Shown here: in pieces, positions 1-5,362 of the stretch | Layout: each line of letters begins with the position of its first letter | Numbering within the stretch: position 1 is the first letter of the stretch | Origin: Thalassolituus sp. | GTDB taxonomy: Bacteria > Pseudomonadota > Gammaproteobacteria > Pseudomonadales > Oceanobacteraceae | Length of the DNA: 5,362 nucleotides | Assembly (NCBI GenBank): GCA_029212275.1 | Contig: JARGOI010000018.1 | Location: forward strand, 1-5,362 | Reading direction: 5' to 3' | Notes under the pieces: model-generated | The model's database searches: none | What the model was told of the DNA's origin: nothing | The model's input: only the letters and a program-made list of their open reading frames with translations | Made by a program: the position numbers and the translations under genes

Positions 1-1
1 C

Positions 2-502
2 ATTGTTGATCAGTCGGTACACGGTGGCATAGACCAAGCGGTGTACATGTATCATTCTGAAGATTATCAATGGTGGTCTGAACAGCTGGGCAAAGAAGTC
101 GTTGCCGGCAGTTTTGGTGAAAATCTCACGCTATCAGGCTTGGCCGATATTGATTTTAACGTGGGTGATCGATTAACCATCAATAATGTGGTTTTAGAAA
201 TTACCGCGCCGCGCGTGCCCTGTTTTAAGTTGTCCTCCAAAATGGGCGACAGTACTTTTTTAAAGAAATTTGTTCGTGCCGAGCGCCCAGGCGCTTATGC
301 GCGAGTGATCCAAGAAGGCAGTATCAGCGCAGGAGATACCATAACGTTCGAGAAGGTCTCGAGTGCTGAGGTATCGTTGAAAGACATTTTTGTGATGTGG
401 CACAGCAAAGACAAGTCGCCTGAGTTTATGCAGCAGGTACTGGCCTCCTCGGTAGCGTCGGTGCACAGAGAGAAAATCCAAACGTGGCTTGATGCAGTTT
501 AA
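2..502 (+). CDS. YiiM-like MOSC-domain protein, 3' part only (5' end cut by window edge)
   Basis: This is the C-terminal part of a MOSC-domain protein (molybdenum cofactor sulfurase C-terminal fold), 166 codons ending in TAA. The frame is open to the left edge, so the true start lies upstream. The GTG at 41 falls inside the conserved domain and is not the start. Visible family marks are VHGG followed by a DQAVYMY stretch (about 17-52), GSFGENLTLSGL (about 107-142), the GDRL segment, and P-R-V-P-C at 209-223. The cysteine at 221-223 sits where MOSC proteins hold their molybdenum ligand. After the domain, a helical tail (about 374-499) resembles the 3-alpha domain of E. coli YiiM. YiiM is about 224 residues, so some 55-60 residues are missing. 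Known members bind molybdenum cofactor in the cytoplasm and reduce N-hydroxylated compounds such as 6-hydroxylaminopurine. The substrate here is inferred from the family only. There is no evident functional tie to recC. Confidence 0.88.
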   Translation: MVDQSVHGGIDQAVYMYHSEDYQWWSEQLGKEVVAGSFGENLTLSGLADIDFNVGDRLTINNVVLEITAPRVPCFKLSSKMGDSTFLKKFVRAERPGAYARVIQEGSISAGDTITFEKVSSAEVSLKDIFVMWHSKDKSPEFMQQVLASSVASVHREKIQTWLDAV

Positions 503-555
503 CTAGGAATTCACTTAACTGAGTGAAAACTATAAGACACGAATTTTATGGTTCG

Positions 556-585
556 GCGACATACTCGCTGGCCACCTGTTACAAT
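556..585 (+). promoter_or_regulatory. Candidate sigma70-type promoter for recC-recB
   Basis: GCGACA at 556-561 matches four of six bases of the -35 consensus. TACAAT at 580-585 matches five of six bases of the -10 consensus. The spacer is 18 bases. Transcription would begin near 592 and leave a leader of about 38 bases before the recC start. This is the best pair I found by eye in the gap, but the -35 match is modest. Readthrough from the upstream gene is also possible, since I see no convincing terminator between them. Confidence 0.4.
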
Positions 586-604
586 GCGTAATACTGTGAT
601 TTCA

Positions 605-619
605 CGATAAATACTATCG
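605..619 (+). repeat. Short inverted repeat next to the recC ribosome binding site
   Basis: CGATA at 605-609 and TATCG at 615-619 are exact reverse complements separated by five bases (AATAC). In the leader RNA they could form a weak 5-bp hairpin ending one base before the AAGGA at 621-625. Such a structure could affect ribosome access to recC. A repeat this short and AT-rich can also arise by chance. Confidence 0.3.
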
Positions 620-620
620 C

Positions 621-625
621 AAGGA
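621..625 (+). promoter_or_regulatory. Ribosome binding site of recC
   Basis: AAGGA lies four bases upstream of the ATG at 630, a slightly short but workable spacing. It supports this start codon. So does the protein, which begins MFRLYHSN, in register with the MLRVYHSN start of E. coli RecC. Confidence 0.7.
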
Positions 626-629
626 CCGC

Positions 630-3600
630 ATGTTTCGCTTATACCATTCCAACGACCTTGAAGTTCTAAAGGGCCTACTTCTTAACGAAATTCGCCAGAA
701 TCCGCCGGGTGTATTTGACCAAGAGCAAATTCTCGTGCAAAGCCAAGGCATGGCGCATTGGTTGCGGTTGCAGTTGGCCGATGGTTTGGGTGTTTCGGCA
801 CAGGTGTCATTCCCGTTGCCCTCTGCGTATGTTTGGAAAATCTTCAATGCGCTAAAGCCGGATCTGCCGGAGCGCTCACATTTCGAAAAACAAGCCATGG
901 CGTGGAAGCTCATGCGTTTGTTGCCCACTCTGGTTAAGCATCCTCGCTGCGAAGGCATTCAGCACTATCTCGAAAATGATCCCCATGGTCTGCGTTGTTA
1001 TGAATTAGCGCACAAAATTGCCGACGTGTTCGATCAATATCTTGTTTATCGCCCTGATTGGTTGCTGCGTTGGGAGCAAGGTAAAGATGATGTGGATGAC
1101 ACCGATGTGAGTGTGCATCCTTGGCAGCCTCTAGTGTGGCGTGCCTTGGTTGAAGACAGCGAACGTTTGCAGCACAGCTTGGATCATCGTGCTCGGCTAA
1201 CACTGTCGTTACCAGAGCTGATGAAAAATCCGGGTGAGCGTTTACAACATATGCCTAAACGGCTGTTTGTCTTCGGCATTGCAGCATTACCCGGTGGTTA
1301 CTGGGAAGTGCTCAACGCCATTTCTACACACATCGAGGTGCATTATTATCTGCTAAACCCTTGTCGTAACTATTGGGGGGATATTGTCAGTGATAAACAA
1401 CGAAAGAGCATTTTGCAGCGCTCTCCAGAAGCCATTGATTACTTAGAACGGGGCAATCCACTATTGGCTTCATGGGGACGTTTGGGGAAAGATTTTTTAA
1501 CTTTGGTGCACGACACCGCCGCGGAAGGCCGCTTACAAGACATAGAGGCGTACACCGATCCGGTCAGAGAGTCGTTGTTACAACATATTCAGTCCGACCT
1601 GCTGGAATTGCACGACGGGCAATTAGCGGCATACACCCCAGAAGCGCTGCGTCATAGCAAATTTAAACGCCCTGTGAACCATAACGACGATAGCTTGAAG
1701 GTGATTGCTGCACACAGTCCCTTGCGTGAAGTGCAGCGTTTACATGACCAGTTATTGCAGTGGTTTACTGACGATCCTTCGTTAAAACCCAGAGACATTG
1801 TGGTGATGGTGCCTGATGTAGATCAATACGCTCCCTATATTGATGCAGTATTCGCCAGCGCTGCCGAAGGGCAGCGCATTCCTTGGGCAATCGCCGATCA
1901 ATCCCAAGTGCAAGAAAATCCATTAATCGAAAGTGTGCTTGGTTTGCTCAGCCTGTGTGACGGTCGTGTGCAATTAACCGACGTTTTAGATTGGTTGGAC
2001 GTGGCGGCGATTCGCCAGCGCTTCGAAATTGGCGAAGATGATTTAGAGCAAATTCGCGACTGGCTCGATCGAGCTGCCATACGTTGGGGACTGGACGGTG
2101 AGCATCGCCGTGCCTTGGGATTTCCGGCGTTTACCCAAAACAGTTGGCGCAAAGGCTTACGACAGTTATTGCTCGGCTTTATTTTGCCCAACGACGATTC
2201 GCAGGAAGTACAACATTGGCAAGACGATTGGCCAGTGTATGGCGTAGAAGGCAACGCCAGCGCACTGCTTGGTCAGTTGCTGTCGTTACTCGACACACTC
2301 AGTGATTGGCAGGCATTTCTGTCGCAGTCACACAGCATCGACGATTGGATGAGCGCCATTCCACGTTTACTAGACGATATGTATGCACCCGATTTAGATG
2401 AGGGAGTGCAGCTGCAGCGTGTTCGCGATGGCGTGCTGCGTTGGCAACAACAGCTGCAAGATGCCGATTATGGGTCCCATCCAGATGACGTGTTATCCCC
2501 GCAAGTGGTGCGCAGTTGGTTTAACGAGCACTTGGCACAGCAGGGCGGCTGGCAGCGCTTTTTAGCCGGACCGGTGAATTTTTGTACCCTGATGCCGATG
2601 CGTTCTATTCCATTTAAAGTTGTCTGTTTATTGGGCATGAATGACCAAGATTATCCGCGCCCAGTCACGCCAGTGGGTTTTGATTTAATGGTCAGCGGGA
2701 AAGCCCGACGGGGTGATCGTTCGCGTCGTGAAGACGACCGGTATTTAGTGTTAGAAGCCTTGTGTTCGGCGCAACAGCATTTTTACATCAGCTATCGCGG
2801 CCGTGACGCCCGTGAAAACCATGAGCTGCAGCCGTCTGTACTAATTAACGAGTTGTTGGATTACGTCGGCGATGCGTTCTGTTTAAGTGGCGATGAAGCC
2901 ATGCCTGCAAAACAGAGCCGCCAAGCATTACGCCACTGGTTGATCGAAGAACTACCGCTACAACCATTCAATCGGCATGCGTTTAGCCTTAACGATTCAG
3001 TAGCGTATTCAGACGCTTATTTGGGCGATCAGGCAGACTCTCAAGTATACAAGCAAGAGTCATCGAGAAAGGTATCAAGTTTCAATGCCTTGTGGGCCGG
3101 AGTGGCGAATGCCGCTTACGCAGAAACCAAAGTAACGCCATTTTTTCAGCAGCCATTACCGCTGCCGCAAGAGCTCAATCCACACAGTGTGTTGTGGGCG
3201 GATGTTAAAGACGCCCTGTTAAATCCCACACATTTTTTTATGAAGCGTCGTTTACGTGTATCGCCCGAGTTGTATTTAAACGATGTGAATAACGAAGAAA
3301 CCTTTACCCCAGATGGCCTAGAGCAATACCTGATCAAGCAACGCTGGTTGAGCGAACGCCTGCTGCTAAAAGACTCAGCTCAGCTCGCAGCAGCATTGCA
3401 GTCTTTTACAGCGCAAGAACAAGCCTTAGGTCATTTACCCGTGAATGAGTTAGGGCGCTTGCAAGCGCGCGATTTAATCAGCGGGTTAGAACCTTTGGCA
3501 GAACGCTTAAGCCAGTTGTGTCAGGGTGCGATGGTCACTGCGAGCCAAAGCGTTGAGTTAACGATTGCCGATCCATTTGCCCATGGTTCGTCTGACATTC

Positions 3601-4121
3601 GCTGCACTATTTCTGGCGACGTTGCATCCAGCTGGAATAACATCATGGTGCAGTGGCGGGTCGGTGATGTGCGCGGAGAACATTTATTAAACGCATGGCT
3701 CGATTTAATTTTTAGTACCGCCTGCAATGATCAGCCGGATGCAATGCGACTAGATCGTGTGGTTGTGATCGGTGGTAAGAAAGAGTTGCAAGACATCACC
3801 TTAATGGCACCAAGCACCGAACAAGCGCAAGCCTATATGCAACTCGCGCTCGACTATTATTGGCAGTGCTGGCAATCGCCGCCGCAGCATATGCCGTCGT
3901 TATTTTGGTCGCTGTTACATGTGCAAGACGAAGATGTTGAGAAAGAAATTATCAAAGCGGCAAATAGCGAATATTCAGAATTTAATCGCGTCAGCATGCA
4001 GCGTTGTTATCCAGAATTAGCGCAACAGTTAATCAATGATGAATTTGCCTCGTGGAAAGATAAATACCATTGGATTTGGTCCGCGTTGCAAGATTGTTTA
4101 TTAGAGGGAGAAGACGAATGA
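630..4121 (+). CDS. recC: RecBCD enzyme subunit RecC (exodeoxyribonuclease V gamma chain)
   Basis: This is a complete RecC of 1163 residues; E. coli RecC has 1122. RecC is the scaffold of the cytoplasmic RecBCD complex. It splits the duplex with its pin, guides the strands to RecB and RecD, and recognises Chi in the 3' strand. Family marks in order are YHSN (residues 5-8), LVQSQGMAHWL (35-45), FPLP (61-64), KQAMAWKLM (87-95), FDQYLVYRPDWL (134-145), NPCRNYWGDI (about 243-252), SIPFKVVCLLGMND (659-672) and GDRSRREDDRYL (695-706). The first 800 or so residues match the inactive helicase-like part of RecC. The remainder matches the nuclease-like C-terminal part, which in known RecC lacks catalytic residues. 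The start is fixed by the AAGGA at 621-625 and by alignment with E. coli RecC. The stop overlaps recB by four bases. Two recalled Chi-contact positions differ from E. coli (T40 to Q39, Q44 to H43). Open frames on the opposite strand are shadows of this gene. Confidence 0.98.
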   Translation: MFRLYHSNDLEVLKGLLLNEIRQNPPGVFDQEQILVQSQGMAHWLRLQLADGLGVSAQVSFPLPSAYVWKIFNALKPDLPERSHFEKQAMAWKLMRLLPTLVKHPRCEGIQHYLENDPHGLRCYELAHKIADVFDQYLVYRPDWLLRWEQGKDDVDDTDVSVHPWQPLVWRALVEDSERLQHSLDHRARLTLSLPELMKNPGERLQHMPKRLFVFGIAALPGGYWEVLNAISTHIEVHYYLLNPCRNYWGDIVSDKQRKSILQRSPEAIDYLERGNPLLASWGRLGKDFLTLVHDTAAEGRLQDIEAYTDPVRESLLQHIQSDLLELHDGQLAAYTPEALRHSKFKRPVNHNDDSLKVIAAHSPLREVQRLHDQLLQWFTDDPSLKPRDIVVMVPDVDQYAPYIDAVFASAAEGQRIPWAIADQSQVQENPLIESVLGLLSLCDGRVQLTDVLDWLDVAAIRQRFEIGEDDLEQIRDWLDRAAIRWGLDGEHRRALGFPAFTQNSWRKGLRQLLLGFILPNDDSQEVQHWQDDWPVYGVEGNASALLGQLLSLLDTLSDWQAFLSQSHSIDDWMSAIPRLLDDMYAPDLDEGVQLQRVRDGVLRWQQQLQDADYGSHPDDVLSPQVVRSWFNEHLAQQGGWQRFLAGPVNFCTLMPMRSIPFKVVCLLGMNDQDYPRPVTPVGFDLMVSGKARRGDRSRREDDRYLVLEALCSAQQHFYISYRGRDARENHELQPSVLINELLDYVGDAFCLSGDEAMPAKQSRQALRHWLIEELPLQPFNRHAFSLNDSVAYSDAYLGDQADSQVYKQESSRKVSSFNALWAGVANAAYAETKVTPFFQQPLPLPQELNPHSVLWADVKDALLNPTHFFMKRRLRVSPELYLNDVNNEETFTPDGLEQYLIKQRWLSERLLLKDSAQLAAALQSFTAQEQALGHLPVNELGRLQARDLISGLEPLAERLSQLCQGAMVTASQSVELTIADPFAHGSSDIRCTISGDVASSWNNIMVQWRVGDVRGEHLLNAWLDLIFSTACNDQPDAMRLDRVVVIGGKKELQDITLMAPSTEQAQAYMQLALDYYWQCWQSPPQHMPSLFWSLLHVQDEDVEKEIIKAANSEYSEFNRVSMQRCYPELAQQLINDEFASWKDKYHWIWSALQDCLLEGEDE
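4105..4110 (+). promoter_or_regulatory. Ribosome binding site of recB inside the recC end
   Basis: AGGGAG, seven bases upstream of the ATG at 4118, is a good Shine-Dalgarno match and lies within the last recC codons. Together with the ATGA overlap it suggests that ribosomes finishing recC can restart on recB. Confidence 0.75.
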
Positions 4122-5362
4122 AACCATTAGACATTCATACGTTTCCTCTACAAGGTCAATCGCTGATCGAAGCAAGTGCCGGCACCGGAAAAACCTACAC
4201 CATCAATCAGCTTTATCGACGTTTAATTCTCGGTCACGGCGACGCCCCAAAACGCTTATCTTGCACGGATGTGTTGGTTGTTACTTTTACCAAAGCGGCC
4301 ACCGAAGAGTTACGTGGACGTATTCGGTCAGGATTACGCGAGGCTTACGAAGCGTTATTGAGTGTCGATCACGCGGGGAGTTTTGCGGATATTACAGACC
4401 CAGACATTCGACGCTGGGTTAGCGAGTTGTATTTTGATGCTTTAGCAGCGCTTGATGAACAAGAAGATCAGCAAGCATACCTATTGCAACTGCGCACTTG
4501 GTTACAAGTCAATTTAGCGCAAATGGATGAGTCGTCGATTTATACAATTCACCGTTTTTGTGCGCAAATATTAAAGCGGTTTGCGTTTGATAGTGGCGTG
4601 GCCTTTAACGTTGCTATGGAAACCGAAGGTGAAGTGTATTTACGTCGAGCTTGCGAAGACGTGTGGCGGCGTGAATGCTATCCCAGTTCTGCCGAGCAGC
4701 TGGCGGCTATTACCCAGCACTGGTCGTCGCCAGAATCGGTATTTCATTATTTTCGCTCGTGGGTAGCGAAGTCCAACTTAACCATTCGTCCAGAAATAAA
4801 AGAAGATTATCTAACGCTTTGGCAGAAATTTCATGCCTGTCGTAACGAGATTAAAACCCTCTGGTTTTTACTCAGCTCAGAGGGTTTAGATAAGGCGATT
4901 TTTGACGCAGACATCGATAAACGCAGTTACAGTCAAAAGCATTATCCCAACTGGAAACAACAGATCGGCGATTATTTATTGACGGGCGTTTTGTTGCCGT
5001 TACCCGTTAACTTACCTCGTTTCGGCGCGGCATTACTGCACGAAAAAACAAAAAAAGGCGAACCACCCAAACATCTATTATTTGAAAAAATAGATGCCTT
5101 AATTGCGCTCGAACAACAGTTATCGATGGCACTCGAATTAAAGTGGTTTAACGCCGTATACCAACGCTATCTCGAATTACTCGAGCAAGCGGCGGTAATG
5201 ACCAGTGATGATCTATTACGCTTATTGGATGACGCGTTGCAGTCGGAACGCGGTAGTGAGTTAGCGGCGCAAATTCGCGCGCTTTATCCAGTGGCAATGA
5301 TTGATGAATTTCAGGATACCGATTCGATTCAATATCGAATTTTTAATACGCTGTATCCGCCA
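4118..5362 (+). CDS. recB: RecBCD enzyme subunit RecB (exodeoxyribonuclease V beta chain), 5' part only
   Basis: These are the first 415 codons of RecB, cut by the right edge; E. coli RecB has 1180 residues, so about a third is shown. RecB is an ATP-driven 3'-to-5' superfamily 1 helicase. Its C-terminal nuclease domain, not in view, cuts DNA and loads RecA after Chi. Seen here are the Walker A motif ASAGTGKT (residues 19-26, with K25 and T26), motif Ia VVTFTKAATEELRGRI (54-69), the motif Ib region IYTIHRFC (141-148), and the Walker B or motif II block MIDEFQDTD (394-402, acidic pair D396-E397). The frame is open to the last base. The segment before motif II (YPVAMIDEFQDTD) is almost identical to E. 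coli RecB as I recall it. The N-terminus is about nine residues shorter than in E. coli. The start is supported by AGGGAG at 4105-4110 and the ATGA overlap with recC. An inverted repeat (4854-4887) and an A-rich run (5043-5056) lie inside the gene. recD would be expected downstream. Confidence 0.97.
   Translation, partial: MKPLDIHTFPLQGQSLIEASAGTGKTYTINQLYRRLILGHGDAPKRLSCTDVLVVTFTKAATEELRGRIRSGLREAYEALLSVDHAGSFADITDPDIRRWVSELYFDALAALDEQEDQQAYLLQLRTWLQVNLAQMDESSIYTIHRFCAQILKRFAFDSGVAFNVAMETEGEVYLRRACEDVWRRECYPSSAEQLAAITQHWSSPESVFHYFRSWVAKSNLTIRPEIKEDYLTLWQKFHACRNEIKTLWFLLSSEGLDKAIFDADIDKRSYSQKHYPNWKQQIGDYLLTGVLLPLPVNLPRFGAALLHEKTKKGEPPKHLLFEKIDALIALEQQLSMALELKWFNAVYQRYLELLEQAAVMTSDDLLRLLDDALQSERGSELAAQIRALYPVAMIDEFQDTDSIQYRIFNTLYPP
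4854..4887 (+). repeat. Ten-base perfect inverted repeat inside recB
   Basis: AAACCCTCTG at 4854-4863 is repeated as its exact reverse complement at 4878-4887, with a 14-base spacer. As RNA it would form a 10-bp stem, with a possible extra G-U pair at the loop (4864 with 4877). It encodes RecB residues about 246-257, a region that still aligns with E. coli RecB, so it is not an inserted element. No T-tract follows beyond the three T of the arm, so it is not a typical terminator. It may be chance or an RNA structure within the message. Confidence 0.55.

Noticed and set aside
260..481. Opposite-strand open frame inside the MOSC gene.
   Set aside because: It is fully covered by the conserved MOSC-domain frame and has no recognisable product.
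510..527. Inverted repeat TTCACT / AGTGAA with a six-base loop just after the MOSC gene, considered as a terminator.
   Set aside because: The stem is only six AT-rich base pairs and no T-run follows on either strand, so it does not look like a rho-independent terminator.
577..598. Possible SOS (LexA) box upstream of recC, suggested by CTGT and ACTGTG words.
   Set aside because: The needed CTG-N10-CAG arrangement is absent; the words point the same way rather than forming the LexA palindrome.
2011..2036. Inverted repeat TTCGCCA / TGGCGAA inside recC.
   Set aside because: A 7-bp stem with a 12-base loop in coding sequence is expected several times by chance in a window of this size.
614..3727. 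Several open frames of 60-120 codons on the opposite strand or in another frame inside recC.
   Set aside because: They lie wholly or almost wholly within a clearly conserved recC frame, resemble no family I know, and have low-complexity or arginine- and serine-rich translations typical of shadow frames.
4581..4766. Alternative-frame open stretch of 61 codons inside recB.
   Set aside because: The RecB frame over the same bases is conserved with E. coli RecB; the alternative translation has no family features.
1..5362. A new defence system, mobile element, CRISPR array or RNA gene.
   Set aside because: Apart from the 127-base gap, every stretch is taken up by three recognisable core genes. 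I saw no terminal inverted repeats, transposase, regular spaced repeats or tRNA-like structure.

Overview
The window is an ordinary stretch of chromosome from a gammaproteobacterium, probably not an enterobacterium. It carries the end of a YiiM-like MOSC-domain gene, then a complete recC, then the first third of recB. All three are on the + strand. By eye the base composition is near 50% GC, with frequent TTA and TTG leucine codons. The RecC and RecB proteins are clearly of the gammaproteobacterial RecBCD type. recC overlaps recB by four bases with no ptrA between them. Escherichia coli and its relatives have recC-ptrA-recB-recD, so the arrangement points to another lineage, such as pseudomonads, oceanospirilla or other marine groups. 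I cannot name a genus from the sequence.

Layout: positions 2-502 hold the last 166 codons of the MOSC-domain protein, whose start lies before the window. Positions 503-629 are a 127-base gap with a plausible sigma70-type promoter, several short inverted repeats and the recC ribosome binding site. recC fills 630-4121 (1163 codons). recB starts at 4118 inside the recC stop and runs off the right edge at 5362 after 415 codons. The reading frame is open to the last base, and the cut falls after helicase motif II.

How the genes work together: RecC and RecB, with RecD (expected downstream but not in view), form the RecBCD helicase-nuclease. The enzyme binds double-strand ends, degrades linear DNA such as phage DNA, and loads RecA after it meets a Chi site. 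RecB supplies a helicase motor and the nuclease. RecC splits the duplex and reads Chi. The overlapping start and stop codons fit translational coupling of two subunits needed in equal amounts. The YiiM-like gene has no known functional link and is probably only a neighbour.

No mobile element, CRISPR array, RNA gene or new defence system is visible. The most useful leads are the substitutions at recalled Chi-contact positions of RecC, a 10-bp inverted repeat inside recB, and a possible slippery A-run in recB.
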